Part shown: positions 8,730 through 18,332 of the stretch, piece by piece
Layout of the letters: each line of letters opens with the position of its first letter
Numbering within the stretch: the stretch's first letter is position 1
Source of the DNA: Sphingopyxis sp. H053
Lineage (GTDB): Bacteria > Pseudomonadota > Alphaproteobacteria > Sphingomonadales > Sphingomonadaceae
Length of the DNA: 64,000 bases
Reading direction: 5' to 3'
NCBI RefSeq assembly: GCF_001468225.1
Contig: NZ_LNRU01000001.1
Location: 248,001 to 312,000, forward strand
Notes under the pieces: generated by a model
The model's database searches: none
What the model was told of the DNA's origin: nothing
The model's input: only the letters and a program-made list of their open reading frames with translations
Position numbers and translations under genes: made by a program

Positions 8730-10700
8730 ATGATCGCCGAACTCGGTCTCGCGCTGTTGTGGATCGCGGCCGCGCTCGCGTGCCTCTCGCTTGTCGCCGG
8801 GACCTTGTTCCTGCGCGGCGGTTCGAAGGATCTGGCGGCGCTCGTGCGCCCGGCGAGCGTTGCGCAGGGCGTGCTCACCGCGGCCGCCTTCGGTTTGCTG
8901 ATCGCGCTGTTCGTGCGCTCCGACATGTCGGTCGAACTGGTCGCGCGCAACAGCAACAGTTTGAAACCGATGATCTTCAAGGTCGCGGGGACGTGGGGCA
9001 ATCACGAAGGCTCGATGCTGCTGTGGCTGATGATCCTGTCGCTGTCGGGCGGGCTGATCGCGATCTTCGAAAAGCGGCTGCGCGAGGACACGCTTGTCGC
9101 GACCCTCGCGGCGCAAGCGGCGCTGAGCCTCGGTTTCTTTGCCTTTCTTCTCTTCTCGTCGAACCCGTTCAAGCGGTTGCCTGTGGCGCCGCCCGACGGG
9201 CAGGGGCTCAACCCGCTGCTCCAGGACATCGGGCTCGCCTTCCATCCGCCGACGCTTTACGTCGGCTATGTCGGGCTGTCGGTCGCGTTCAGCTTTGCCG
9301 TCGGCGCGCTGATCACGCGCGAGATCGGCCCGGCGTTCGCCCGCGCGATGCGGCCGTGGGTGCTCGGGAGCTGGATTTTCCTGACGCTCGGCATCACTGC
9401 GGGCAGTTACTGGGCCTATTATGAGCTCGGTTGGGGTGGCTGGTGGTTCTGGGACCCGGTCGAGAATGTCTCGCTGATCCCGTGGCTTGCGGGCGCGGCG
9501 TTGCTTCATTCGGTCGCGGTGACCGCCACCCGCAATGCCCTGCGCGCGTGGACGGTGATGCTCGCGGTGATCGGCTTTTCGATGTCGATGGTCGGCACCT
9601 TCATCGTCCGCTCGGGACTGCTGACGAGCGTCCACAGCTTTGCGGTCGATCCCGAGCGCGGCACGTTCCTGCTCGCGCTGATGGCAATCTATATCGGCGG
9701 CGCTTTGACCCTGTTCGCGCTGCGGGCGGGGAGCGTGGCGGAGGGCAAGAAATTCGCGTTGCTCAGCCGCGAAGGCTCGCTCGTCATCAACAATCTGCTG
9801 CTCACGACGATCCTTGCGCTCGTCCTGCTCGGCACGCTTTATCCGATCGTCGCCGAGGCGATGGGCGAGAAGATTTCGGTCGGCCCGCCCTATTATAACA
9901 AGGTCGCGGGGCCGCTCGCGCTGATCCTCTGCCTCGTGATGGTTGCGGGTCCGCTGCTGAGCTGGCGCAAGGACGACGGGAAACGGCTGTGGTCACGCCT
10001 GCCGCTGGCGATTTTTGCGGGGGCGGTCGTTCTGTTCGGCCTTGTCCTGTTCGGTGGCAAGGTCGGAATTTTGCCGCTGCTCGGCATGACCGTCGCGGGC
10101 GTCGTCGCGGTCGCGAGCCTTGCGCCGCTGTGGGGACGCAACCTGCGGCGCACGCCGCTGCCGACGTGGGGCATGGTCGTCGCGCATTTCGGCGTCGCGG
10201 TGTGCCTTGCCGGCATGGGCGCCGAAAGCGCCTTCATCAAGGAACGGCTGGTCGCGGCGGCGCCGGGCGACGTGGTGAAGGTTGGCGATTTCGCGGTGAA
10301 GTTCGTCGGCGTCAGACCGATCGCCGGGCCGAATTATACCGCGATCGAGGGCACGCTGGTCGCGACGACATCGTCGGGCGGCAGCTTTACGATGCGGCCC
10401 GAAGCGCGCACCTTTCCGGGACTGATGGGCACGGCGCCGACCGAAACCAACGAGGCGGCGCTGCTGACGCGGCCGGGCGGACAGCTCTATGCCGTGCTCG
10501 GGCAGCCGGTGACGAGCGACGACGGCAGCGCCGACCGCTACCAGATCCGCCTGTGGTGGAAGCCGCTGGTGTGGTGGATCTGGCTCGGCGGCGCGCTGAT
10601 CGCGATCGGCGCATCGCTGTCGCTGCTCGGCCGCGCACAATTGCTGAATATCTGGCGCGCGCGGCGCAGCCGCAAATCACAGGAGCGTTTTGCGCCATGA
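8730..10700 (+). CDS. ccmF: cytochrome c heme lyase subunit CcmF
   Basis: 656 residues, ATG 8730, about 14-15 membrane segments. CcmF is the core of the heme ligase that attaches heme from CcmE to apocytochrome c. WWD motif: GWGGWWFWDPVENVSLIPWL near residues 236-255. Conserved histidines include FHPPTLYVGYVGLSV and LLHSVAVT. Full length for the family. Its stop overlaps ccmG by ATGA, indicating coupled translation. Confidence 0.95.
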   Translation: MIAELGLALLWIAAALACLSLVAGTLFLRGGSKDLAALVRPASVAQGVLTAAAFGLLIALFVRSDMSVELVARNSNSLKPMIFKVAGTWGNHEGSMLLWLMILSLSGGLIAIFEKRLREDTLVATLAAQAALSLGFFAFLLFSSNPFKRLPVAPPDGQGLNPLLQDIGLAFHPPTLYVGYVGLSVAFSFAVGALITREIGPAFARAMRPWVLGSWIFLTLGITAGSYWAYYELGWGGWWFWDPVENVSLIPWLAGAALLHSVAVTATRNALRAWTVMLAVIGFSMSMVGTFIVRSGLLTSVHSFAVDPERGTFLLALMAIYIGGALTLFALRAGSVAEGKKFALLSREGSLVINNLLLTTILALVLLGTLYPIVAEAMGEKISVGPPYYNKVAGPLALILCLVMVAGPLLSWRKDDGKRLWSRLPLAIFAGAVVLFGLVLFGGKVGILPLLGMTVAGVVAVASLAPLWGRNLRRTPLPTWGMVVAHFGVAVCLAGMGAESAFIKERLVAAAPGDVVKVGDFAVKFVGVRPIAGPNYTAIEGTLVATTSSGGSFTMRPEARTFPGLMGTAPTETNEAALLTRPGGQLYAVLGQPVTSDDGSADRYQIRLWWKPLVWWIWLGGALIAIGASLSLLGRAQLLNIWRARRSRKSQERFAP

Positions 10701-11227
10701 AGAACCGCTGGGTCCTATTCGCGCCGCTGGCGATCATGGGGCTGCTGTTCGGCGCCTTCATCTATCGGCTGACGACGCCCGCCGAGACGCTGATCCAGTC
10801 GCAGTGGATCGACAAGCCGATGCCGCTGTTCGACCTGCCGCCCGCAACCGCGGGCGTCGAGGGGCTGAAGAGCAGCCAGCTTGCCGACGGGCGGCCGCGG
10901 CTGGTCAATGTGTTCGCGAGCTGGTGCATTCCGTGCCGTGCCGAGGCGCCGCAACTCGAGGCGCTGAAGGCCGCGGGCGTGCCGATCGACGGCATCGCGA
11001 TCCGCGACCGGCCCGAGGATGTCGCGATGTTCCTTCGCGAATATGGCAATCCCTTCGACCGCATCGGGGCCGACATGCAGAGCAGCGTCCAGATCGCGCT
11101 GGGATCGTCGGGCGTGCCCGAAACCTTCCTGATCGATGGCAAGGGCATCATTCGCGAGCAGATTCAGGGCGTGATCCTCGCCGATCAGGTGCCCGGGATT
11201 GTCGCGAAGCTTGAGGCGATGAAGTGA
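10697..11227 (+). CDS. ccmG: thiol:disulfide interchange protein CcmG/DsbE
   Basis: 176 residues, ATG 10697 overlapping the ccmF stop. An N-terminal membrane anchor (about 5-22) is followed by a periplasmic thioredoxin fold with active site WCIPC (C77, C80) and the cis-proline loop SSGVPETFLIDG. CcmG keeps the apocytochrome CXXCH thiols reduced for heme ligation. Length and motifs match DsbE-type CcmG. The next gene begins at or just after its stop. Confidence 0.93.
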   Translation: MKNRWVLFAPLAIMGLLFGAFIYRLTTPAETLIQSQWIDKPMPLFDLPPATAGVEGLKSSQLADGRPRLVNVFASWCIPCRAEAPQLEALKAAGVPIDGIAIRDRPEDVAMFLREYGNPFDRIGADMQSSVQIALGSSGVPETFLIDGKGIIREQIQGVILADQVPGIVAKLEAMK

Positions 11228-11247
11228 GGGGTGCTCTCGAACATTTC

Positions 11248-11356
11248 CGTGCCCCTGCGAAGGCAGGGGCCCATCTCCAAACCGTAGAATTTTGCGCCGC
11301 CGGACGTTTCAGGACGCGATGGCCGGTGATGGGCCCCTGCCTTCGCAGGGGCACGG
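11248..11356. repeat. palindrome, family A variant (copy 6), overlapping 5' end of ccmH
   Basis: Arms cgtgcccctgcgaaggcagg and its reverse complement ending gcaggggcacgg surround a spacer of about 60 bp. It occupies the start of the frame that becomes ccmH, and the right arm is read in frame as GPCLRRG if translation begins at 11329. Confidence 0.82.
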
Positions 11357-11790
11357 CGGTTCTTTTGATGGCGTTGCTTGTTTTCTCCAGCATGGCGTCG
11401 AGTCCGCTGGCGGCGCAGGACCGCCTGCCGCCCGCGCCATACGCTTATCAGCAGCTCAAGGATCCGGCGCAGGAAGCGCGCGCCAAGGCGTTGATGGAAG
11501 AGCTGCGCTGTCTCGTCTGTCAGGGGCAGTCGATTGCGGATTCCGATGCGCCGCTCGCGGGCGATATGCGCCACGAAGTGCGCAGCAAGATCGCGGCGGG
11601 CGAAAGCCCGGCCGAAATCAAGACGTGGCTCGTCGCGCGCTATGGCAATTGGGTCAGCTACGATCCGCCGTTCGACGGCGCCACGGCGCTGCTCTGGCTC
11701 GGGCCGTTGCTCTTCCTCGCGCTTGGCGGGTGGCTGGCCTTTGGCCGGTTCCGCCGCGGTGCGAACGACGACGAGGAGGGCGCGGCATGA
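11329..11790 (+). CDS. ccmH: cytochrome c-type biogenesis protein CcmH
   Basis: 153 residues from ATG 11329. The signature LRCLVCQ (C61, C64) sits in a short periplasmic domain followed by one membrane helix (TALLWLGPLLFLALGGWLAFG). CcmH reduces apocytochrome together with CcmG. Start is debatable: the same frame opens at GTG 11224, overlapping ccmG, but residues 1-35 would then be translated palindrome; ATG 11329 gives a well-formed signal peptide (MGPCLRRGTAVLLMALLVFS, then ASSPLAAQ); ATG 11368 would lose the positive N-region. The TGA overlaps the next ATG. Confidence 0.9.
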   Translation: MGPCLRRGTAVLLMALLVFSSMASSPLAAQDRLPPAPYAYQQLKDPAQEARAKALMEELRCLVCQGQSIADSDAPLAGDMRHEVRSKIAAGESPAEIKTWLVARYGNWVSYDPPFDGATALLWLGPLLFLALGGWLAFGRFRRGANDDEEGAA

Positions 11791-12458
11791 TCTGGCTCTG
11801 GGTCGTACTCATTGCGCTGCTGACGATCGGCGGCATCTTCTGGGTCGGCAAGCTGCCCGCCGCGGCGCGGCCGCTGGCGGGGGCGGCGGTGATGCTGGGC
11901 CTTGCGGGCTATGCATTGCAGGGTCATCCGTCACTGCCCGGCAAGCCCGTCGCGGCGCCCGAGGAGCCCGAGGGGTTTGGCGAGGCGATCACCGACCAGC
12001 GGCAAGGCATGTCCGAACGCTTTGGTCCCGCGGCGCAGTGGCTCGGCATGTCCGACGGTTTCGCGCGCACCGGCAAGACCGAACTCGCGGCGAAGACGCT
12101 CGAAAAGGGGCTGGAGACCTATCCCGACAATGTCGACCTGTGGGTCGGGCTCGGCAATGCGCTGGCGGCGCATGGCGGCGGCGTGATGTCGCCCGCGGCG
12201 GCGCTGGCGTTCGACGAGGCGGCGAAGCGCGATCCGTCGCATCCGGCGCCGCCGTTCTTCGCGGGGCTCGCGCTGGCGCAGGGCGGCGACCTGAAAGGCG
12301 CCGAGACGGTGTGGAGCCAACTGCTCGCGCGCAGTCCCGCCGATGCGCCGTGGCGGCCCGATCTGGAGATGCGGCTCGCGCAATTGCGGCAGGCGCTTGG
12401 GCCGCAGCTGCCCGCCGAAATCCCGGCCGGCGTGCCGGCGCCGGACGTCCCAAATTGA
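11787..12458 (+). CDS. CycH/CcmI-like TPR cytochrome c biogenesis protein
   Basis: 223 residues, ATG 11787 overlapping the ccmH stop (ATGA). Two N-terminal membrane helices, then TPR-like repeats: AAQWLGMSDGFARTGKTELAAKTLEKGLETYPDNVDLWVGLGNALAAH and a second unit around PSHPAPPFFAGLALAQGGDLKGAETVWSQLLAR. In rhizobia and E. coli (C-terminal half of CcmH) this protein chaperones apocytochrome c to the heme ligase. Last gene of the ccm operon here. ccmA and ccmB, needed for system I, are not in the window. Confidence 0.85.
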   Translation: MIWLWVVLIALLTIGGIFWVGKLPAAARPLAGAAVMLGLAGYALQGHPSLPGKPVAAPEEPEGFGEAITDQRQGMSERFGPAAQWLGMSDGFARTGKTELAAKTLEKGLETYPDNVDLWVGLGNALAAHGGGVMSPAAALAFDEAAKRDPSHPAPPFFAGLALAQGGDLKGAETVWSQLLARSPADAPWRPDLEMRLAQLRQALGPQLPAEIPAGVPAPDVPN

Positions 12459-12497
12459 AACCTATTCCAAAGGCTCAGGCTCGTCTAAAGGCCCGCA

Positions 12498-14459
12498 ATG
12501 ACTGCTGAGTCGCAACAGGCGGCGGGCGGCGCCGCGGGCGCCGTGACTGCTGGCGCCGAAACGGCCCATTACGGGCATGGGCATCACAGCGATGGCAAGC
12601 TGAAGCTTGCCGTCGGCGCGATCGGTGTCGTGTTCGGCGACATCGGTACGAGCCCGCTCTACGCGTTCCGCGAAACCTTTGCCGGCCATCATCCGATCGA
12701 GGCCGACCGGCTGCACATCTATGGCGTGCTGAGCCTCGTCTTCTGGTCGATGATGCTCGTCGTCACCTTCAAATATGTGCTGACGATCATGCGTGCCGAC
12801 AACAAGGGCGAAGGGGGCAGCCTGGCGCTGCTCGCGCTGATCAGCCGTTCGTCGGGCGAGAAGCGCTGGACATGGCCAATCATCCTGCTCGGCGTGTTCG
12901 CGACCGCGCTCTTCTATGGCGACAGCATGATCACCCCCGCTATGTCGGTGCTCTCGGCGACCGAGGGCCTCAGCTACGTCAACAAGGGATTCGAGCCCTA
13001 TATCGTGCCGATCGCGCTGACGATCCTGATCGGGCTGTTCGCGATCCAGGCGCGCGGGACGGCGAAGGTCGGGATGCTGTTCGGGCCGATCATGCTCGCT
13101 TATTTCACGATGCTGGCGATCCTCGGGATGATCCATATCGTCGATCATCCGGGGATCATCGTCGAAACGCTGAACCCGGTGAACGCGCTGCGCTTCTTCT
13201 ATGTCGACGGTTTCACCGCCTTCATCGCGCTCGGCGCGGTCGTGCTCGCGGTGACGGGGGCCGAGGCGCTTTATGCCGACATGGGGCATTTCGGCCGCGG
13301 GCCGATCGGGCTCAGCTGGCTGACGTTTGTGCTGCCGGCGCTGATGCTGAACTATATGGGGCAGGGCGCGATGGTGCTCGAGGCGGACATGGGGCCGCGA
13401 AGCGACCTGATCGCCGATCCCTTCTTCCAGATGATGCCCGAGGCGTGGCAGGTGCCCGTCGTCATCCTGGCGATCCTCGCGACGATCATCGCCAGCCAGG
13501 CGGTGATTTCGGGCGCCTTTTCGCTGACTCAGCAGGCGATCCAATTGGGCTTCATGCCGCGCCTGCGTGTCGAGCACACCAGTGCGTCGGCGCAGGGGCA
13601 GATTTATATCCCGATCGTCAATTGGGGGCTGATGGTGATGGTGATCATCCTCGTCCTCTTCTTCGGATCGTCGAGCAACCTTGCCGCGGCCTATGGCATT
13701 GCGGTGACGGGGGCGATGTTCATCGATACCTGCCTGCTCAGCGTCGTCCTCTTCACATTGTGGAAATGGCCGGCGTGGAAGGCGCTGCCGGTGCTCGCGG
13801 TCTTCTTCATCGTCGACATCGCCTATTTCGGCGCAAATCTGATCAAGGTGCCCGACGGCGGCTGGGTGCCGCTCGCGATCGGGCTCATCATCTTCACTTT
13901 GCTCACCACCTGGTCGCGCGGACGCAAGCTGATGCAGCAGGAGATGGCCGAAGGCGCGATGCCGATCCCGGTGTTCGTGAAGTCGGCGGCGAACAGCGCG
14001 ACGCGCGTGCCGGGCACCGCGGTGTTCATGACGTCGAGCAGCGACGGCGTGCCGCACGCGCTGCTCCACAACCTCAAGCACAACAAGGTGCTCCATGCGC
14101 GGATCATCCTGCTGACGATCAAGATCGCCGACGTGCCGTTCGTGCAGGAGGAGAAATTCTGCATGCTCGAGGATCTGGGACAGGGGTTCCACCGGCTGGT
14201 GCTCAACTATGGCTTCATGCAGCCGATCGACGTGCCCGAGGCGCTGACCCGCGTCACGAGCTGCGGCGGCGAGTTCAAGATGATCGAGACGAGCTTTTTC
14301 CTGTCGCGGCAGACGCTGATCGCGGCGAGCAAGCCCGGCATGCCGATCTGGCGCGAAAAGCTGTTCGCGTGGATGCTGCGCAATTCGGAAAGCGCGATGG
14401 AATATTTCCGCCTGCCAACCAATCGCGTCGTCGAACTGGGAAGCCAGGTCGCGATCTAG
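12498..14459 (+). CDS. kup: Kup potassium transporter
   Basis: 653 residues, ATG 12498. Twelve predicted membrane segments and a cytoplasmic C-terminal domain; secondary K+/H+ uptake. Family motifs are clear: [17 protein letters not shown] (after a His-rich [13 protein letters not shown]-terminus), [32 protein letters not shown] and [10 protein letters not shown]. The histidine-rich N-terminus is short and of unknown relevance. Starts 39 bp after the ccm operon, but a functional link is not evident. Confidence 0.94.
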   Translation: MTAESQQAAGGAAGAVTAGAETAHYGHGHHSDGKLKLAVGAIGVVFGDIGTSPLYAFRETFAGHHPIEADRLHIYGVLSLVFWSMMLVVTFKYVLTIMRADNKGEGGSLALLALISRSSGEKRWTWPIILLGVFATALFYGDSMITPAMSVLSATEGLSYVNKGFEPYIVPIALTILIGLFAIQARGTAKVGMLFGPIMLAYFTMLAILGMIHIVDHPGIIVETLNPVNALRFFYVDGFTAFIALGAVVLAVTGAEALYADMGHFGRGPIGLSWLTFVLPALMLNYMGQGAMVLEADMGPRSDLIADPFFQMMPEAWQVPVVILAILATIIASQAVISGAFSLTQQAIQLGFMPRLRVEHTSASAQGQIYIPIVNWGLMVMVIILVLFFGSSSNLAAAYGIAVTGAMFIDTCLLSVVLFTLWKWPAWKALPVLAVFFIVDIAYFGANLIKVPDGGWVPLAIGLIIFTLLTTWSRGRKLMQQEMAEGAMPIPVFVKSAANSATRVPGTAVFMTSSSDGVPHALLHNLKHNKVLHARIILLTIKIADVPFVQEEKFCMLEDLGQGFHRLVLNYGFMQPIDVPEALTRVTSCGGEFKMIETSFFLSRQTLIAASKPGMPIWREKLFAWMLRNSESAMEYFRLPTNRVVELGSQVAI

Positions 14460-14549
14460 GTTAACTTTCCGACATCGGGCAATAAGCGTTTGTACATCGG
14501 GGCAAGTCTTGCGATGCAAGGGCGACCCAAAAAAAGGCCGCGCAACACT

Positions 14550-15401
14550 ATGGATGTCGGCAACCCTGACGCTCTGATCCTGCCGGTCCCGCCGGAACCA
14601 TTTGCCCTGATCGTCGGCGCGGCGATGCAGGGCGGTTCGAGCGAGGCCGTCGAAACCGCGCTACGTCGCATGGGGCTGCGGCCCGAGCGGGTCGAGGGCG
14701 AGGGCGGCGGCGCCGATGTCGCCGCGCGCGTTGCGGCGCCCTGTTTCCGCCTGACCTTCGGGGCGGTGTCGGTTCTGGCCGGCCCGGCGGCCGGTGCTGC
14801 GCTGGATCTTGCCGATCCCGACCACCCATCGACCAGCCTGCTTGCCGCGAGCCTGCCCCGACGATGGCGCGAGAGCGGGGCGTGCTGGGTCTTTATCCCC
14901 GAGCGCGACCCCAAGCGCGATGCGGCGCTGGGGCCATCGACCGTGCAGCCGACACGGATGCGCGAATTCTTCAAGATGATGGTGCTGCTGATCGACCTGT
15001 TCGATGCCAGCCATATTTTCTGGTCGCCGGCGCGGCTGTGGTCGGATGCGCCGCAATTTCGCGCGTCGATCGCCGAAATGCTGGCCAGCGGGATGCCGCC
15101 GGTGCTCCACCTCGTCGCGTTCCGGCGCCGCGAAAATGGCGCCGATGCCAGCATGGGAACACGGGGGCTGGTGCTGTTCGCGGGTCAGGAACTGGAGGCG
15201 CGGATTCCCGTCGGCTGGACCGTCGCCGAAATGGTCCGGCGGCTGTCCCGGCTTGCGCTCGACATGATGCTCAACGGCCCGGTCCAGCATGCGCGGACAA
15301 TGCGCGGGCTGGAGGCGGGAGAATGGATTGAACTGCTGCCGCCTTTGCGCAGCACGGACCACAGGTCGACCGTCATCGTCGAGTTCGGCCGCGATAGTTG
15401 A
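14550..15401 (+). CDS. uncharacterised protein
   Basis: About 283 residues from ATG 14550; ATG 14514 or TTG 14490 would extend it. Soluble, mixed alpha/beta, no signal peptide. The middle has a hydrophobic helix pair (MREFFKMMVLLIDLFDASHIFWSPARLWSD) and the C-terminal part a pattern LVLFAGQELEARIPVGWTVAEMVRRLSRLALDMMLNG. I do not recognise the family. Its stop overlaps the start of the frameshifted AHH gene (TGATG), so the two form a unit; a role linked to that nuclease-like protein is possible but unproven. Confidence 0.6.
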   Translation: MDVGNPDALILPVPPEPFALIVGAAMQGGSSEAVETALRRMGLRPERVEGEGGGADVAARVAAPCFRLTFGAVSVLAGPAAGAALDLADPDHPSTSLLAASLPRRWRESGACWVFIPERDPKRDAALGPSTVQPTRMREFFKMMVLLIDLFDASHIFWSPARLWSDAPQFRASIAEMLASGMPPVLHLVAFRRRENGADASMGTRGLVLFAGQELEARIPVGWTVAEMVRRLSRLALDMMLNGPVQHARTMRGLEAGEWIELLPPLRSTDHRSTVIVEFGRDS

Positions 15402-15876
15402 TGCCGCCGCGGGGATGGCAGGGCGCACCGCCGCCGCAAAGTGGGTTCCAGCGCCATCACCTGATCCCCATCGCCCTGACCCAGCGCCCGCAAATGGCAG
15501 CGATGTTTGAGCAACTGCATGCCGAAGGCTTCGCGCTCCAGCATTTTGGGCGCAACGGGTTGATGCTCCCCGCGTGCGAGCCGGTGGCGCTGCGGTCCGG
15601 CCACGCGCTGCACCGCGGGCCGCATCATGGCTATAGCGATGTCATCGCGGCGCGGGTCGAGCGGATCAGGGCGCATTTCGCACTTCACGCGCCAGCGATC
15701 CGCGAATGGCACGGCGCACCGCCGTCATGCGCCTGCGTCTGTTGCAGGACACGACGCGCCGCGCCCTGACCGATCGGCACGGCGCGGGTTTCTGGCTCAA
15801 CCGGCGCGACCCGATGCGGCTGTTCGTCGACCGCCCCTATCTCGACGAGGCGATCGACAGGCTGTTCGGTGCGTAG
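15401..15876 (+). pseudogene. AHH-type nuclease-like protein, interrupted by a frameshift
   Basis: From ATG 15401 the frame gives FQRHHLIPIALTQRPQM and HFGRNGLMLPACEPVALRSG then HRGPHHGYSDVIAARVERIR, the layout of AHH/HNH-type nuclease domains (HH start, Asn in the middle, HxxxHxxY end). Around 15700 this frame runs into a cysteine-rich nonsense tail ending at 15769, while the adjacent frame carries a coherent continuation (MARRTAVMRLRLLQDTTRRAL to YLDEAIDRLFGA, stop 15874-15876). A single missing base in about 15690-15705 would explain this. Sequencing error or true inactivation cannot be separated here. Partner role of the upstream unknown gene is possible. Confidence 0.6.
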
Positions 15877-15915
15877 GGTGATATCGGCTTTCGACCGATT
15901 GCGGACGACGCTAAA

Positions 15916-15996
15916 CCGTCGCCCCCGCGAAGGCGGGGGCCGCTGGAGAGGTAGCGCAAGGCCGACGGCGGCCCCCGCCTTCGCGGGGGCGACGGT
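15916..15996. repeat. intergenic palindrome, family A (copy 7)
   Basis: Same arms and nearly the same spacer (ctggagaggtagcgcaaggc) as the copy at 6675. It lies between the AHH-like gene and the convergent oxidoreductase gene. Confidence 0.85.
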
Positions 15997-16068
15997 AAAA
16001 GGAACGACAGCTCACCACCCCGAAGCAGACATAGCTGAACGGCCTGGCAATCGGCGTCGGTACTTGGC

Positions 16069-17040
16069 TTAAAGCCTGACCTTCGCCTCAAGTTCGCGGC
16101 GCGCGGCGAGATATTGCGCTTCGAGTTCGGCGACATATTCGGCGACCGGGCGCACCGCGGTGACCGGGCCGATGCCCTGGCCCGATCCCCAGATGTCCTT
16201 CCACGCCTTGACCTTGGTGTTGCCGCCCGAGCCGAAGTTCATCGTCTTGAGGTCGCCTTCGGGCAGGTTTTCGGGGTCCATGCCCGCGGCGACGATCGAC
16301 TGGCGGAGATAATTGCCGTGAACGCCGGTGAAGAGGTTCGAATAGACGATGTCGCCCGCGCGCCCCTCGACGATGCCGTTCTTGTAGGTGTCCTCGGCAT
16401 TGGCTTCGGTCGTGGCGATGAAGGCGCTGCCGATATAGGCCAGGTCGGCGCCGCACGCCTGCGCGGCGAGGATCGAGCGGCCGTGGCCGATGGCGCCCGA
16501 CAAGGCTACGGGTCCGTCGAACCATTCGCGGATTTCCTGTACAAGCGCGAAGGGCGATTGCCGGCCGGCATGGCCGCCCGCGCCCGCGGCGACGGGGATG
16601 AGGCCGTCGGCGCCCTTTTCGATCGCCTTGCGTGCGAAACGGTCGTCGATGATGTCGTGGAGCGTGATGCCGCCCCAGCCATGGACCGCCTGATTGAGCT
16701 CTTCGCGCGCGCCGAGCGAGGTGATCGTGATCGGCACCTTCCATTTCTCGCACGTCGCAATGTCGTCGAGCAGCCGGTCGTTCGATTTATGGACGATCTG
16801 GTTGACGGCGTAAGGCGCCGACAAGCGGTCGGGATTGGCGCGGTCCCACGCGGCGAGTTCCTCGGTGATCTGGTGCAGCCATTCATCGAGCAGCGATTGC
16901 GGGCGGGCATTGAGCGCCGGGAAGCTGCCGACGACGCCCGCCTTGCACTGCGCGATGACAAGCTCGGGTCCCGAAACGATGAACAATGGCGAGCCGATCA
17001 CGGGCAGGCGCAGGCGGTCGAAAATCGGGGGAAGGGCCAT
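16069..17040 (-). CDS. nitronate monooxygenase / 2-nitropropane dioxygenase-like flavoprotein
   Basis: 323 residues from ATG 17040. TIM-barrel FMN enzyme of the 2-nitropropane dioxygenase group, often annotated NAD(P)H-dependent flavin oxidoreductase. Motifs: PVIGSPLFIVSGPELVIAQCKAGVVGSFPALNAR at the start, GADGLIPVAAGAGGHAGRQSPFALVQEIRE, and LSGAIGHGRSILAAQACGADLAYIGSAFIAT for phosphate binding of FMN. Length is normal. Oxidises alkyl nitronates in characterised relatives; the natural substrate here is unknown. Confidence 0.88.
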   Translation of the reverse strand: MALPPIFDRLRLPVIGSPLFIVSGPELVIAQCKAGVVGSFPALNARPQSLLDEWLHQITEELAAWDRANPDRLSAPYAVNQIVHKSNDRLLDDIATCEKWKVPITITSLGAREELNQAVHGWGGITLHDIIDDRFARKAIEKGADGLIPVAAGAGGHAGRQSPFALVQEIREWFDGPVALSGAIGHGRSILAAQACGADLAYIGSAFIATTEANAEDTYKNGIVEGRAGDIVYSNLFTGVHGNYLRQSIVAAGMDPENLPEGDLKTMNFGSGGNTKVKAWKDIWGSGQGIGPVTAVRPVAEYVAELEAQYLAARRELEAKVRL

Positions 17041-17350
17041 GAATCAGTCTCTCCGGTTGCGGTTTGCAACTGACCTTAACGTAAACGGAAGGTTGCGCAA
17101 GCGGGTATCGGGCGAAGCGCGCGTGGCGGACGATCGCCGCGTTGACGGACGCGGATCGCTGAATTTTTGCCCTCGAAAAGCTACAAAATAAAAAAATTAC
17201 GCTTTTGCGACACGGTCTTATCGGTTCGTCGCACCGTGCGTACGACGACCTGCGCAACTTTCGACTTCGCCGCGAGTAATCTTGTCCCAGAACGGACCAC
17301 GCGAATACGCGGGCCCATCTGCGCGGGCGGCTGTTTAGAAGGAGAAGTAT
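17041..17350. other. intergenic region between divergent genes
   Basis: 310 bp between the flavoprotein and the OmpA-domain gene. It is less GC-rich than its surroundings, with an A/T run near 17181-17203 (ctacaaaataaaaaaattac), likely to hold the promoters of both genes. I see no ORF, tRNA or convincing operator. Confidence 0.5.
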
Positions 17351-18229
17351 ATGGGCGCCGTTTCCAAGAGTCCGAAAATTCTATTGGCGCTGGCCCTTTT
17401 GGCCGGCACCGCAACGGGGAGCCTCGCTGCCCAAGAGCAGGCCCCGAACGATGGCGAGGTCATGGCGACCGTTGTCGGCACGCTGCCTTCGCCCGACCAG
17501 ATGACCAAGGGGCCCAAGGTCGAGGGCATCATCGCCGCGCGCACCGATGGCCGGATCAAGGTCGCGACCGCCGACGGCAACAGCACGACCGTGGCGATCG
17601 CCGACTACACCAAGATCAAGAGCAGCGGCGGCTTCCTGGGCCTCGATCGCGACAAGCTTGGCGCGGCTCAGCTGCTCAACGGCCTGCCCGTCACCATCGA
17701 CACGCTGCAGTGGGATGGCGGACTGGTGGCAAGCCAGGTCCAACTCAAGAACAAGGACCTCCGCACCGCATCGATGATCCACACCGGCACCGATCAGCGC
17801 TTTGCCGAACAAACAGCGGCAACCGAGGCGCTGCGCAGCCGCGTGGGCGATATCGACCAGTATAATGTCAAAGGCACAACGAACGTGAACTTCGACACCG
17901 GCAAGGCAGTGCTGACCGAGCAGGCGAAAGCCGATCTCTGCAGCGCGGCATCGCAGGCCGACGGGATGGACAACGCCCTGCTGCTGGTCGTTGGCTACAC
18001 CGATTCGACGGGCAGCCAGGAACTCAACCAGGTGCTTAGCGAAAAGCGCGCCAGCCGCGTCGTCAATCATCTTCAGCAGGCGTGCGGCTGGAAGCCCTAT
18101 CGCATGCTGACCCCCACCGGGATGGCCGAAGCCGACCCGGCGGCGGACAACACCACGCCCGAAGGCAAGGCCCAGAATCGCCGCGTTGCGGTGAATATTC
18201 TGGTCAGCAAGGGTCTGGACGGTATGTAA
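17351..18229 (+). CDS. OmpA-domain outer-membrane/peptidoglycan-associated protein
   Basis: 292 residues, ATG 17351 with AGAAGGAGAAGTAT upstream. Signal peptide to about residue 27 (ALLAGTATGSLAAQ). The middle part (VEGIIAARTDGRIKVATADGNST) resembles an OB- or beta-rich domain. The C-terminal OmpA domain (TNVNFDTGKAVLTEQAKADL, VVGYTDSTGSQELNQVLSEKRA, ending AQNRRVAVNIL) binds peptidoglycan and includes the family Asp/Arg pair. Envelope anchoring is the likely role. A strong terminator follows. Confidence 0.85.
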   Translation: MGAVSKSPKILLALALLAGTATGSLAAQEQAPNDGEVMATVVGTLPSPDQMTKGPKVEGIIAARTDGRIKVATADGNSTTVAIADYTKIKSSGGFLGLDRDKLGAAQLLNGLPVTIDTLQWDGGLVASQVQLKNKDLRTASMIHTGTDQRFAEQTAATEALRSRVGDIDQYNVKGTTNVNFDTGKAVLTEQAKADLCSAASQADGMDNALLLVVGYTDSTGSQELNQVLSEKRASRVVNHLQQACGWKPYRMLTPTGMAEADPAADNTTPEGKAQNRRVAVNILVSKGLDGM

Positions 18230-18288
18230 GATGCGCGGGGTGGGCGGCGCCCACCCCGGCATTTCCGGCCGGAAGCGGCCGTGACGAA

Positions 18289-18318
18289 ACGAAGGGCGGC
18301 CGCGAGGCCGCCCTTCGT
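18289..18318. terminator. bidirectional intrinsic terminator
   Basis: Perfect 13-bp stem ACGAAGGGCGGCC with loop GCGA, followed by cgttt on the plus strand and by tttcg on the minus strand. It lies between the convergent OmpA-domain gene and the small membrane protein gene and can serve both. Confidence 0.8.
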
Positions 18319-18332
18319 CGTTTGCGGGTGGG

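Noticed and set aside
12462-14519. 685-codon minus-strand frame antisense to kup
   Set aside because: His/Asp/Arg-rich low-complexity translation with no domain; kup on the plus strand has full-length family motifs.
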